Positions 7,277-16,017 of a stretch of 64,000 nucleotides of DNA are shown here, piece by piece (the first letter of the stretch is position 1; every line of letters begins with the position of its first letter). Below the pieces are notes generated by a model. The model did no database searches and was not told the DNA's origin. It saw only the letters and a list, made by a program, of their open reading frames with translations. Source of the DNA: Streptomyces sp. BK340 (GTDB taxonomy: Bacteria > Actinomycetota > Actinomycetes > Streptomycetales > Streptomycetaceae); contig NZ_VISR01000010.1 in assembly GCF_007827595.1 (NCBI RefSeq), positions 124,001 to 188,000 of the forward strand, in the 5' to 3' direction. Made by a program: the position numbers and the translations under genes.

Positions 7277-8770
7277 ATGGGCCACCCCGCCCCGATACCC
7301 CAGCCGCCCGGCACGTCCACCGCGGCGCCCCGGCTGCGGGACCGCCTCACCATCCCGGTGCTCGCGTCGGGCGGCATCCTCATGGCCGTCATGCAGACCG
7401 TGGTCGTACCGCTCCTGCCCGACCTGCCACGGCTGACCCACGCCTCGGCGGCCGCGGTCTCCTGGATGGTCACCGCGACCCTGCTGGCCGGGGCGGTTCT
7501 CACCCCCGTGCTCGGCCGGGCCGGCGACATGTACGGCAAGCGCCGGGTGCTCACCGCCGCGCTGGGCCTGATGACCGTCGGCTCGGTGATGTGCGCGCTG
7601 TCCGCCGACATCGGCGTGCTCATCACGGCCCGTGCCCTCCAGGGCGCCGCCGCCTCCGTCGTGCCGCTCTCCATCAGCATCCTGCGCGACGAGCTCCCGC
7701 CCGAGCGCCGGGGCTCGGCGGTGGCGCTGATGAGTTCCACGGTCGGCATCGGCGCCGCCCTCGGCCTGCCGCTCGCCGCGCTGGTCGTCCAGTACGCCGA
7801 CTGGCACACCATGTTCTGGCTGACCAGCGCCCTGGGCGCACTCGGCGTCGCGGCCACCTGGTGGGCGGTCAGGGAGTCGCCGGTGCGCGAGCCCGGCCGC
7901 TTCGACGTCCTGGGCACGCTGGGCCTGGCCGCCGGGCTGGTGTGCCTGCTGCTGGGTGTCTCCCAGGGCGGCCAGTGGGGCTGGGGCAGCCCCCGGATCC
8001 TCGGGCTGTTCCTCGCGGCCGCCGTCGTCCTCGCCCTGTGGTGGTGGCAGCAGCTGCGCGCCGAGCGGCCCCTGGTCGACCTGCGCCTGGTCACCCGGCC
8101 ACGGGTGGGCCTGTCCCACGTGGCGGCCCTGCTGACCGGGTTCGCCTTCTACGCCAACTCGCTCGTGACCGCCCAGCTGGTGCAGGCGCCGAAGGCCACC
8201 GGTTACGGCCTCGGGCTGTCCATCGTCGCCACCGGCCTGTGCCTGCTGCCCGGCGGCGTCACCATGCTGCTCTTCTCGCCCCTGTCCGCCCGCATCTCCA
8301 CCGCGCGCGGCCCGCGCGTCACCCTCGCCCTCGGCGCCGCCGTCATCGCCTGCGGCTACGCGGTCCGCATCGCCGACAGCCGCGACCTGTGGATGATCAT
8401 CCTCGGTGCCACGGTGGTGGCGACCGGCACCACCCTTGCCTACTCCGCGCTCCCCACGCTGATCCTGCGGGCCGTCCCGGCCGCCCAGACCGCCTCCGCG
8501 AACGGCGTCAACGTCCTCATGCGCACCATCGGCCAGGCCGTCTCCAGCGCCGCCGTCGCCGCCGTCCTCGTCCACCACAGCAGTCCCGTCGGCGGTGTTC
8601 CGGTGCCCACACTGCACGGCTATCTGCTGGCCTTCGCGATGGCCGGCGCCATAGCCCTGGTCGCCTGTGCCGCGGCCCTGTCCATCCCGGGCGACGAGCC
8701 CTCCGGCGACACCCGGCGGGCCGGACGAGCCACCCGGGGCGCGCGTGACGAGGCGATGGAGGGAGCATGA
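7277..8770 (+). CDS. MFS drug exporter, 14-helix DHA2-type
   Basis: 497 residues with about 14 hydrophobic segments, starting at ATG 7277 (CCCAGGAGC upstream). Motif A of the major facilitator family is visible as GRAGDMYGKRRV (about residues 77-88). The motif C region is seen as IGAALGLPLAALV. The family exports drugs and toxic metabolites by proton antiport. It overlaps the tetR gene by the ATGA at 8767-8770 and sits behind two operators with GTGAAT half-sites. This is a self-contained, probably inducible efflux unit. The exported compound is unknown; the broken monooxygenase immediately upstream may once have been functionally linked. Confidence 0.9.
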   Translation: MGHPAPIPQPPGTSTAAPRLRDRLTIPVLASGGILMAVMQTVVVPLLPDLPRLTHASAAAVSWMVTATLLAGAVLTPVLGRAGDMYGKRRVLTAALGLMTVGSVMCALSADIGVLITARALQGAAASVVPLSISILRDELPPERRGSAVALMSSTVGIGAALGLPLAALVVQYADWHTMFWLTSALGALGVAATWWAVRESPVREPGRFDVLGTLGLAAGLVCLLLGVSQGGQWGWGSPRILGLFLAAAVVLALWWWQQLRAERPLVDLRLVTRPRVGLSHVAALLTGFAFYANSLVTAQLVQAPKATGYGLGLSIVATGLCLLPGGVTMLLFSPLSARISTARGPRVTLALGAAVIACGYAVRIADSRDLWMIILGATVVATGTTLAYSALPTLILRAVPAAQTASANGVNVLMRTIGQAVSSAAVAAVLVHHSSPVGGVPVPTLHGYLLAFAMAGAIALVACAAALSIPGDEPSGDTRRAGRATRGARDEAMEGA

Positions 8771-9372
8771 GTGCCGTGAGTACTCCATCCGGCCCCCGAA
8801 CGCACGTCTCCGAAACCCCTGCGCGCCGGGACGCCGAGGCCACCAAGGCGGTCATCCTCAAGGCCGCCCGCTACCTGCTGGCCCGGCACGCGCACGCCGA
8901 CATCACGCTGAAGGCCGTCGCCGAACGGGCCGGTGTCAGCCCGCCGTTGATCCTGAAGTACTTCGGCAACAAGGACGCCCTCTTCGCCCGCGTGATGTCC
9001 TTCGACACCGACGCGGACGACCTGCTCGACGCGCCCCTGGAGCAGCTGGGCCGCCACATGGTCCGCCATGTGCTCGCCAGCCAGCGCGAGCGCGGCACCG
9101 ACCCGCTGGTGCGCATCGCCTTCGCGCCGCTGCAGGGCGACCACGGCGAGATCCTGCGCGCCAACTTCCGGGCCCAGGTGACCGAACGCCTCGCCGCCCG
9201 GCTCACCGGCCCCGACGCGGGCCTGCGCGCCGAACTCGCCGTCGCCGGCCTCCTCGGGCTCGGGGCGATGTACGGCATCGCGCGCGGCCCGCACCTGCGC
9301 GAGACCGACGTAGACGCCATCGCCGACCGCTACGGGCCCCTCGTTCAGGAACAGCTGACGCCCGGCACCTGA
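8767..9372 (+). CDS. TetR-family transcriptional regulator
   Basis: 201 residues. The N-terminal helix-turn-helix domain is clear at about residues 18-65 (TKAVILKAARYLLARH, then ITLKAVAERAGVSPPLILKYF). The C-terminal ligand-binding half has the TetR C-terminal pattern with LVRIAFAPLQGDHGEIL. Its ATG overlaps the exporter stop, so it is translated with the pump and probably autoregulates the operon through the two GTGAAT palindromes upstream of 7277. Ligand unknown. Confidence 0.9.
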   Translation: MSAVSTPSGPRTHVSETPARRDAEATKAVILKAARYLLARHAHADITLKAVAERAGVSPPLILKYFGNKDALFARVMSFDTDADDLLDAPLEQLGRHMVRHVLASQRERGTDPLVRIAFAPLQGDHGEILRANFRAQVTERLAARLTGPDAGLRAELAVAGLLGLGAMYGIARGPHLRETDVDAIADRYGPLVQEQLTPGT

Positions 9373-9485
9373 GTCACCCGACGGCCTGGGGGCGGGGCAG
9401 CAGCGCCTCCGCGCAGGCCCGGTCTCCTCGCAGACCTCGACGAGGGCCACTGCTTCGAGGCGTAGTCGGCCGCTCCGGGGCGAAG

Positions 9486-11165
9486 TCAGCGCAGCAGACG
9501 GTCGAGGAAGCCGTTCCCGAACACCCGGTGCGGGTCCAGACGGTCGAGGATCCCGACCGCCTGCTCCCAGACGCCCGCGTCGAACGAGCCGGGCACGGCC
9601 GAGCCCAGCACCTCCGGGTCGCTCCAGGCGGCGTCCCCGGTGTACGCCCAGCCCTTGGACCACTCCACGCGGGCCAGGGCGTACCCGCCGTCGTACGTGT
9701 CCAGCAGGAACCGCTCCAACTCGCGCAGGAACGCCTCCGCGTACGGCGTCCCCGGCAGGGTCAGCACGTCCAGCCACACCGCGGTGTCCCACTCGGGGCG
9801 GGCCCCGCTCGGCCGCAGCGCGGACAGCAGCGGGGCGCGGGCGCCCGCGACGCCCGTGTCGGCGGGGTCGTCGAGGCCGGTCACCCGGATCTCCACCGAG
9901 CCGTTCACCGGGAACCGGCCCAGCGCCGCGTACGCCTCGAGCCGCTCCCGGTAGTGGGTGGTGAACTCGTGCACCACCCGCTGCACCCCGGCCCGTGTGG
10001 TGAGGATCGCGTACCCGTTCGCCGTCACCCGCAGCGTGGTGGGACGCAGGTACAGCAGGGTGTTCTTCGACGGCCCCCACAGATCGGCGGACAGTGTGGC
10101 CGCCAGCCCCAGGCCGGCCATGTCGAGCTGCGCGTTGCCGAGCACCGGGGCCAGGTACCAGGCCGCGTCCGTGAACATGCGCCCCACCAGGTCGGCCACG
10201 GGGGGCGGCACGCTGTCGGAGAAGGGGTAGTTGTACGGCGAGGTGACGTGGCGTGAGGTGAGCGGTTTGACGGGGGCGACGCTCCACTCCTTCAGCCACG
10301 GGAACTCGGTGAAGGCGAACCAGATGGTCTCGACCCGGCCCGATCGCCGCAGGAACGTCTCCAGAGTGCGCCCGCGGGCGCCGGGCGCCGCGAACAGTTC
10401 GGAGGCCGGGACGTCGGTACGGCTGACACAGCGCAGGTCGCTGTCGGGCCCGACCCGCAGGACCACCTCCGTGACGAAGGACCGGCCGAGATGGGCGAGG
10501 AGCGCGGCGCAGTCCGCCTCGGCGCGGTGGAACGTCCGCAGGACGTAGGCCCCGGCGGCCTCGTCCCACACCACCGCGGTCAGCTCCAGCACCCGGTTGC
10601 TCAGCGAGCCGTACGTCGTGCCGGCCGGCGGGCGCTCACCGTCGGCCGGCACGGCCGTGCCGTGCGCGTCGACCGCCAGGGCACCGCCGAGAGTGAGGTC
10701 ACCGGGCGCGGGTGTGGCGGTGAGCCCGAGACCGTGCGCCTCCAGAAAGGTGAGCAGGGCTTCGAGGGTCACGCCCGTACCGGCCCGCACCGCCGACGCC
10801 TCCTCCAGTGCCACGCCGGTCAGTCGGGGTGCGGTGTCGACCAGCAGGACGCGGGTGTCCGCCGTGGTGCCCTCGGTGACCGTCAGCGGCGACCAGCCGT
10901 GCGAGCTGCCCCGCGCGCGCACCCGCCACCCGTTGCGCCACGCCCAGTTGACGACGGAGAGCACCTGCTCGGGGGTGCCGGGCGCGCAGGCCCACAGCCC
11001 GTCCGCGGTGATCTCGCCCACCCAGTTGCGGTACGCCGAGCGGTGGAGCGCCACCTCGGCCGGAAACCCCGGGAGTTCGGCCGCGGCGAGAGCCGGATCC
11101 GCCGCCACGAGCACGGGTACGGCGGCCAGCGCGGCGGCGGCGCGCAGGAGGCCGCGACGGCTCAC
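9486..11165 (-). CDS. Secreted FAD-linked oxidase, cholesterol-oxidase (type II, covalent FAD) family
   Basis: 559 residues from GTG 11165, chosen because GGAGG precedes it; a longer GTG start at 11219 lacks a ribosome site. The N-terminus VSRRGLLRAAAALAAV is a twin-arginine signal. The vanillyl-alcohol-oxidase type FAD domain follows (about 50-200), with GSSHGWSPLTV. Its H89 matches the His that covalently holds FAD in Brevibacterium-type cholesterol oxidase. The second half fits the cholesterol-oxidase substrate-binding domain (WFAFTEFPWLKEW, SPYNYPFSD, RVEWSKGWAYTGDAAW). It should oxidise a sterol or another secondary alcohol outside the cell, producing H2O2; the exact substrate is inference. 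It is divergent from the aldo/keto reductase. The 112-base gap to tetR shows no clear terminator. Confidence 0.85.
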   Translation of the reverse strand: MSRRGLLRAAAALAAVPVLVAADPALAAAELPGFPAEVALHRSAYRNWVGEITADGLWACAPGTPEQVLSVVNWAWRNGWRVRARGSSHGWSPLTVTEGTTADTRVLLVDTAPRLTGVALEEASAVRAGTGVTLEALLTFLEAHGLGLTATPAPGDLTLGGALAVDAHGTAVPADGERPPAGTTYGSLSNRVLELTAVVWDEAAGAYVLRTFHRAEADCAALLAHLGRSFVTEVVLRVGPDSDLRCVSRTDVPASELFAAPGARGRTLETFLRRSGRVETIWFAFTEFPWLKEWSVAPVKPLTSRHVTSPYNYPFSDSVPPPVADLVGRMFTDAAWYLAPVLGNAQLDMAGLGLAATLSADLWGPSKNTLLYLRPTTLRVTANGYAILTTRAGVQRVVHEFTTHYRERLEAYAALGRFPVNGSVEIRVTGLDDPADTGVAGARAPLLSALRPSGARPEWDTAVWLDVLTLPGTPYAEAFLRELERFLLDTYDGGYALARVEWSKGWAYTGDAAWSDPEVLGSAVPGSFDAGVWEQAVGILDRLDPHRVFGNGFLDRLLR

Positions 11166-11245
11166 GGGCGCCGAACCTCCGCTTGAGGAAGGGAAGTTGG
11201 TCGCTGAACGATCGATCACGGACTCAAGCTAAGGGCCGCTTTACG

Positions 11246-11296
11246 GGAACCGGCGTTCCGTCGAGTCCTCAATCACTCATGTGGGTGAAACACATG
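11246..11296. promoter_or_regulatory. Two inverted repeats between divergent oxidase and aldo/keto reductase genes
   Basis: GGAAC-CGGC-GTTCC lies at 11246-11259. CATGTG and CACATG, separated by 7 bases, lie at 11278-11296. Both have perfect arms and sit in the shared 191-bp promoter region. No regulator gene is adjacent, so their role is unproven. Confidence 0.4.
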
Positions 11297-11356
11297 CGGA
11301 CTCCCGCCGGAGCGAGGCGTTCCGCGGGACGCGGGACCTGGTGACACACTGACGCC

Positions 11357-12340
11357 ATGGACGAACGCGTAATCGGCAGGTCGGGTCAGCGTGCATCGGT
11401 CGTCGGACTCGGCACATGGCAGCTGGGCGCCGACTGGGGCGACGTGGACGACAAGGAAGCCCGCTCCGTCCTCGAGGCGGCGGCCGAGTCCGGGGTCACA
11501 TTCTTCGACACGGCCGACGTGTACGGCGACGGCCGCAGCGAGTCGGCCATCGCCGCCTTCCTGGGCGGCCGGCCCGATCTGCACGTGCTCGTCGCCACCA
11601 AGATGGGCCGCCGGGTCGAGCAGATCCCCGAGAACTACGTCCTGGACAACTTCCGGGCCTGGAACGACCGCTCCCGCCGCAACCTCGGCGTCGACCGCCT
11701 CGACCTGGTGCAGCTGCACTGCCCGCCCACCCCCGTCTACTCCTCGGACGAGGTGTTCGACGCCCTCGACACCATGGTGGCCGAGGAGCGGATCGCCGCG
11801 TACGGCGTGAGCGTGGAGACCTGCGCCGAGGCGCTGACCGCGATCGCCCGGCCGAACGTGGCGAGCGTGCAGATCATCCTCAACCCGTTCCGCATGAAGC
11901 CCCTGTACGAGGTGCTCCCGGCGGCACGGCAGGCGGGCGTCGGCATCATCGCGCGCGTGCCGCTCGCCTCCGGGCTGCTGTCCGGCAAGTACACGAAGGA
12001 CACGGTGTTCGCGGCCGACGACCACCGCACCTACAACCGGCAAGGCGAGGCCTTCGACCAGGGCGAGACCTTCTCCGGCGTCGACTACGCGACCGGAGTC
12101 GAGGCGGCCGCCGAGTTCGCCGCGCTCGCCCCCGAGGGGTACACCCCGGCCCAGCTGGCCCTGCGCTGGATCGCCGAGCAGCCCGGCGTGACCACGGTCA
12201 TCCCCGGAGCCCGCAACCCGGAGCAGGCCCGGGCCAACGCGGCCGCAGCCAAGCTGCCGCCGCTGCCCGCGGAGGCGTTCATCGCGATCCGCGAGCTGTA
12301 CCAGCGCCGGATCAAGGACCAGGTGGAGCAGCGCTGGTAG
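11357..12340 (+). CDS. Aldo/keto reductase
   Basis: 327 residues, the usual length of the family. The catalytic tetrad is recognisable: Asp and Tyr in FFDTADVYGDGRSE (about residues 49-62), Lys in VLVATKMGRR, and His in LDLVQLHCPP. The NADPH-binding end is TTVIPGARNPEQARAN (about 280-295). It reduces aldehydes or ketones with NADPH in the cytoplasm. It is monocistronic and ends 15 bases before the convergent DUF2238 gene. Substrate unknown. Confidence 0.9.
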   Translation: MDERVIGRSGQRASVVGLGTWQLGADWGDVDDKEARSVLEAAAESGVTFFDTADVYGDGRSESAIAAFLGGRPDLHVLVATKMGRRVEQIPENYVLDNFRAWNDRSRRNLGVDRLDLVQLHCPPTPVYSSDEVFDALDTMVAEERIAAYGVSVETCAEALTAIARPNVASVQIILNPFRMKPLYEVLPAARQAGVGIIARVPLASGLLSGKYTKDTVFAADDHRTYNRQGEAFDQGETFSGVDYATGVEAAAEFAALAPEGYTPAQLALRWIAEQPGVTTVIPGARNPEQARANAAAAKLPPLPAEAFIAIRELYQRRIKDQVEQRW

Positions 12341-12355
12341 GTGCGCTCCGGGCGG

Positions 12356-13009
12356 TCAGCCGGCCGTACGGGCCTCCAGGGCGGCCAGCTGACGGTCGTG
12401 CACCCTGCTGAGCAGCAGCAGCGACAGCACTGCGCCGATCAGGGCGCAGAACATGTCCCACTGGGTGTCCCACACATCGCCCTGGGTGGCGAGGAAGGCG
12501 TGCGCGCCGTGCCCGCCGATCACGGCGGCCGCCCACTCCAGCAGTTCGAAGCAGGCGCTGAAGGCGAGGCAGGCGCACACGGTGAGCGGGGCCAGCCAGC
12601 GGCTGCCGCGCAGCGGCGAGGTGCGGGTGAGCAGTTCGCGGACGAGGACGGCCGGGACGAAGCCCTGCATCAGGTGCCCGAACCGGTCGTACGGGTTGCG
12701 GGACAGACCGAAGGTGTCCCGCACCCAGTCGCCGGCCGGCACCTGCGCGTAGGTGTAGTGGCCGCCGACCGCGAGGACCAGCGCGTGCACGGCCAGCAGC
12801 CCGCACAGCAGCCCGGTCAGCGGGAAGCGCCGCCAGACCAGCACCACCAGGGGCAGCCCGGCCAGTGCCCAGACCGTTTCCAGGAACCAGGTCGTGCGGT
12901 CGCGCACGTCCCACGCCGACACGGCGAGGCCCACGGCCACCACGCCCGCGAACAGGGCGGGCGGCACGCGGCGCGGTGCGGGCAGCGGGGCGGGGTGCAC
13001 TGCGGTCAT
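12356..13009 (-). CDS. DUF2238 (YjdF-like) integral membrane protein
   Basis: 217 residues with about six hydrophobic helices. The conserved block GLSRNPYDRFGHLMQGF (about residues 105-121) and later TQGDVWDTQWDMFCALIGA are hallmarks of DUF2238. ATG 13009 follows AAGGAG-CCCCC. Both the ribosome site and the start codon are buried in a perfect 13-bp inverted repeat (13008-13046), which suggests translational control. A 16-bp inverted repeat further upstream may be a transcription-factor site. Function is unknown for the family. Confidence 0.85.
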   Translation of the reverse strand: MTAVHPAPLPAPRRVPPALFAGVVAVGLAVSAWDVRDRTTWFLETVWALAGLPLVVLVWRRFPLTGLLCGLLAVHALVLAVGGHYTYAQVPAGDWVRDTFGLSRNPYDRFGHLMQGFVPAVLVRELLTRTSPLRGSRWLAPLTVCACLAFSACFELLEWAAAVIGGHGAHAFLATQGDVWDTQWDMFCALIGAVLSLLLLSRVHDRQLAALEARTAG

Positions 13010-13046
13010 GGGGGCTCCTTGCGGGAGGAGAGGAAGGAGCCCCCAT
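13008..13046 (-). promoter_or_regulatory. Hairpin sequestering the ribosome site and start codon of the DUF2238 gene
   Basis: Read on the minus strand, ATGGGGGCTCCTT (13046-13034), a 13-base loop and AAGGAGCCCCCAT (13020-13008) form a perfect 13-bp stem. The 3' arm contains the AAGGAG ribosome site and the first two bases of the ATG at 13009. Folding would block initiation. The same repeat could alternatively be a DNA operator. Confidence 0.75.
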
Positions 13047-13073
13047 CGTGGCGGCGGCCGGCGGGCCCGGGCA

Positions 13074-13089
13074 TGAGTACCGCTACTCA
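13074..13089. promoter_or_regulatory. Inverted repeat TGAGTA-N4-TACTCA upstream of the DUF2238 gene
   Basis: Perfect 6-bp arms around CCGC, 65-80 bases before ATG 13009, at a position typical for a promoter-proximal operator. No cognate regulator is adjacent. Confidence 0.5.
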
Positions 13090-13116
13090 GCCCGGACTGA
13101 GGACGCCCGCCGGGCC

Positions 13117-14151
13117 CTACGACTGGCTTCCGCGTGCTCCGCGCAGCGCGGTCAGACAGGTGCCGATGGCCTGCTGGAGGTCCTCCAGACGCTGGAGCAT
13201 GTCGTCCTCGTAGAAGTCCTGGGCGTCGTCGAAGGTCAGCTCCTCGAACGCCCGGGTCGCCTTCTGCAGGCTGCTGTAGAACTTCGTCCGCCGCTCCTGG
13301 ACCCGCAGCTCGGGGTCGGCCTCGACCGTCTCGGCGACGAGGGACTTCAGGGTGTCGTAGGCCTCGGTGGCCCACTCGCCGGTGTCCTCGCCGTCCTCCA
13401 GCTCGTCGATCAGCGACAGATGCCGCTCGGCCTCCTCGCGCAGCCCGACGGGCGCGTCCACGGTCTGCCCGGCCGGTGTCCTGATCTGTCCGGACTCGGC
13501 GATCTGCCGGACGTAGCCGATCCGGTCGGCCGAGCGGCTCTCGCTCGCCACGGCCTTCTTCAGGTCGTCCGTGCGCACGACGTCCCGGGCCAGCTCGGCC
13601 TGCAGGTCCGGGTCCTCCTTGAGCCGGTCCAGCAGGGCCGAGCGGGCGGCCCGGGCGGTGGAGGGGTCGGCGAGGATCGCGGCGCGCAGCGCGGTGGGGT
13701 TCTCGGCGACCTCCAGGGCCTTGGTGGGACGGATGCCCTCGGCCTCGGCGGCCTGCGCGATGGCGGTGCCGCGCTCGGAGGTGGCGCTGTTTCGGGAGAC
13801 GTAGTAGCTCAGCCAGACGTCGGCGTCCGGCAGCTCGACGTCCTGGCCCGGCCGGAGCCCCTCGAAGTGCGGGACGAGCCCGTCGTCGGCCGCGCGGTCC
13901 CAGGCCTTGTAGTAGCGCATGACCCGCTCGGGCGAGCAGCCGGCCAGCTCCGCGAACTCCTTCGCCGACACCTTCGGCGTCTCACCGGATGCCTGTCCGC
14001 CCGGCCGCACGCTGCGCGCCACCATCAGCGCGAAGGCCCAGCCGCCGGTGCGCGCGTAGACGCCGAACTCGCGTGCGTCCCGCGCCACGAGGTCGGACAG
14101 GGGCGACGCGGTCGGCACGTACGTCTCGGACGGGTCGGTCGCAAGGGTCAC
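13117..14151 (-). CDS. Conserved actinobacterial protein of unknown function, HTH-like N-terminus
   Basis: 344 residues from GTG 14151, set by CAGGAGAG seven bases upstream; the open frame continues to 14553 without a start signal. A region around residues 60-90 (VSAKEFAELAGCSPERVMRYYKAW) looks like a helix-turn-helix. The middle and C-terminal parts are acidic, Leu/Glu-rich and predicted helical (LREEAERHLSLIDELEDGED; RAFEELTFDDAQDFYEDDML), perhaps coiled-coil. No enzyme motif is visible. It is a single cytoplasmic gene; I do not recognise a characterised homologue. It could be a DNA-associated structural or partition-type protein, but this is speculation. Confidence 0.75.
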   Translation of the reverse strand: MTLATDPSETYVPTASPLSDLVARDAREFGVYARTGGWAFALMVARSVRPGGQASGETPKVSAKEFAELAGCSPERVMRYYKAWDRAADDGLVPHFEGLRPGQDVELPDADVWLSYYVSRNSATSERGTAIAQAAEAEGIRPTKALEVAENPTALRAAILADPSTARAARSALLDRLKEDPDLQAELARDVVRTDDLKKAVASESRSADRIGYVRQIAESGQIRTPAGQTVDAPVGLREEAERHLSLIDELEDGEDTGEWATEAYDTLKSLVAETVEADPELRVQERRTKFYSSLQKATRAFEELTFDDAQDFYEDDMLQRLEDLQQAIGTCLTALRGARGSQS

Positions 14152-14273
14152 GGATGACTCTCCTGGAGGCATGTCTGGGCGGGACCGCACTCGGTGCGCG
14201 AGTGCGCTGGACAGCCTATATCCACCCATTGGACATGCTTTGCCGGCCCTGCCCGTCCGGCGCGGGGCGCAGG

Positions 14274-15902
14274 TCAGCCGCCGGTCTCGCGGAACGTCTG
14301 CAGGAAGGTCCTGAGCGCGAGCCGGTTGCCGGCATCGTCCCAGTTCTTGTCCGCGGTGGTGAAACGCAGGGAGAAACTGCGCCCGCCGCCGAGCAGGAAT
14401 CCACGCCCGAAGGTGTGCACCCGTGCGTCGCCGGACCCGGACAGCCACTCCAGGTCGGCCGCCCGGCGGCCCTGGTAGGTCGTGGCCCGGATGCTGCCGA
14501 CCCGCTGATAGCCGGGGAGCCGAGCCAGCTCCGGTTCGACCTCGTCCCGCCACACGGCGACCGGGTCCGGGCCGGCCTGCTCGCTGTAGGTGACGGCGAG
14601 CGTCGGGGAGTCGGCGTCCGTGCCGAAGGTGATGCGGTAGGCGTGGTCGGTCCCGCGTGTGGTGGTCAGCCGCTTCCAGCCGTCCGGCAGGGCCACGGAG
14701 AAGCCTTCCGGGGCGGTGTAGCGGTGGAAGCCGGCCGGCAGGGCCGGCGACGGGGAGCTGCTGGGGCTCGGTCTGCTGCTCGTACTCGAGCTCGTACTGG
14801 GGCGGGCGCTCGGGCTGGGGGTGTTGTTCTCGGTCCGGTCGGCCGGTGGGGCCGTGGTGGCGGTGGTGGCGGTGGTGGCGGTGGTGGCGGTGGGCCGCGG
14901 CGGCTCGGCCGCGGTGGAGGTGCCGGGCAGCTGGTGGGTCGCGGTCAGGACGGCCGCCGTGACGGTGACGACGGCCAGTGCGGTCCCGGCCACCATCATC
15001 CGCCTGCCGCGTTCCGGGGCCACTTGCCGCACGGCCGCGTAGGCGCTGCGCAGCCGGGGCGCGGGCGCGGGGTCGCGGTCCGCGTCGGCGTCCCCGTCGA
15101 GGGCCCGGATCAGCGCCTCGCGGACCACCGGCCGGGTCAGCCGCTCCCGGGAGTTCTTGCGCAGCAGCCCCTGGACGGACTGGGTGAGCGGCCCGGTGCG
15201 CAACGGGGTGCGCAGCGGCAGCCGGTCCACGGCCTTCAGCGTGGCGTCCGGGCGGCCCCGGTCACGGAACGGCGGGCGCCCCTCGACCGACGTGTAGAGG
15301 ATCGCGCCCAGCGCCCACAGGTCGGCCGCCGGTCCGATGCGCTCGTCGCGGGCCTGTTCCGGCGAGGCGTACGACGGTGCCGTGAGCCGCGGGGCCAGCG
15401 TCGCACCCGCCAGCCCGAACCCGGCGACCACGACCGGGCCCCCGTCCCGGACGAAGACCTGGCCGGGGCTCAGCTCGCCGTGGGTGATGCCCTCGTCGTG
15501 CGCGGCCTGCAGCACGTCGAGGATCTCGAGCCCGATCCGCGCAGCCCGCGCCGGCGTGAACGGGCCCTCGCGGTCGAGGAGTTCACCGAGGGGGGTGCCG
15601 TCGATCCAGTCCGTGACCGTCCACAGGGTGCCCGACTCCACGACGGCGTCGACGACCGTGGCGAGCTGCCCGGGGCACAGGAGCCGCATGGTCTCGGAGG
15701 TCCGGACGACCCGGGCCGTGGCCCGGCGCAGGGTGTCCGCGTCGCAGTCCTCCGGGAGGCCGGTCTGTGCCACCAGGCGGGGCTGGTTCGCCGCCACGTC
15801 CTCCGCGTACCACCACAGCCGGTTCGTCTCCCGGGCGAAGACCTCGAGGAGCCGGTACCGGCCGGCGACCAACTCGTGTGCGGAGACGTGCGCCTTGACC
15901 AT
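14274..15902 (-). CDS. Membrane-anchored Ser/Thr pseudokinase with extracytoplasmic domain
   Basis: 542 residues from ATG 15902 (GAGGG six bases upstream). Residues 10-270 have a protein-kinase-like fold: TPLGELLDREGP, then HGELSPGQVF, then GFGLAG, SYASPEQ and DLWALGAILY. The catalytic HRD is HGE (141-143), the DFG is GFG (161-163), and no VAIK-type lysine is evident, so phosphotransfer is unlikely. A single transmembrane helix follows at about 302-325. Then comes a Thr/Pro/Ser-rich stalk of about 75 residues, partly built from a 9-bp DNA repeat. The C-terminal domain (about 400-542, FHRYTAPEGFSVALPDGW) lies outside the cell. Actinobacterial pseudokinases often act as scaffolds, as known for MviN/FhaA signalling. 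Ligand and partner are unknown. Confidence 0.85.
   Translation of the reverse strand: MVKAHVSAHELVAGRYRLLEVFARETNRLWWYAEDVAANQPRLVAQTGLPEDCDADTLRRATARVVRTSETMRLLCPGQLATVVDAVVESGTLWTVTDWIDGTPLGELLDREGPFTPARAARIGLEILDVLQAAHDEGITHGELSPGQVFVRDGGPVVVAGFGLAGATLAPRLTAPSYASPEQARDERIGPAADLWALGAILYTSVEGRPPFRDRGRPDATLKAVDRLPLRTPLRTGPLTQSVQGLLRKNSRERLTRPVVREALIRALDGDADADRDPAPAPRLRSAYAAVRQVAPERGRRMMVAGTALAVVTVTAAVLTATHQLPGTSTAAEPPRPTATTATTATTATTAPPADRTENNTPSPSARPSTSSSTSSRPSPSSSPSPALPAGFHRYTAPEGFSVALPDGWKRLTTTRGTDHAYRITFGTDADSPTLAVTYSEQAGPDPVAVWRDEVEPELARLPGYQRVGSIRATTYQGRRAADLEWLSGSGDARVHTFGRGFLLGGGRSFSLRFTTADKNWDDAGNRLALRTFLQTFRETGG
14854..14889. repeat. Four perfect tandem copies of a 9-bp unit (GTGGTGGCG) inside the pseudokinase gene
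   Basis: Copies at 14854, 14863, 14872 and 14881. On the coding strand they encode an Ala-Thr-Thr repeat in the extracytoplasmic stalk. Because the unit is 9 bp, copy-number change would lengthen or shorten the stalk without a frameshift. The G-rich strand could form a quadruplex. Confidence 0.9.
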
Positions 15903-16017
15903 GGTCATCCCTCGCTGGAACCCCTGACTCGTCCTTTCTCACAGGTACGCGGGGTGTGCGGGGGAGCGTTCAAAGAATCCGAAACTCCGGCCCCGTTTCT
16001 GCCTTTTATTCAACTAT

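Noticed and set aside
9373..9485. Terminator between tetR and the convergent oxidase
   Set aside because: Only short imperfect stems were found; not strong enough to list.
14854..14889. CRISPR-like short tandem repeats
   Set aside because: Units are contiguous 9-mers without spacers and lie inside a coding sequence.
14657..15042. Short Gly/Trp/Val-rich frames over the 9-bp repeat
   Set aside because: Low-complexity shadows of the repeat; the minus-strand kinase-like protein is clearly the gene.
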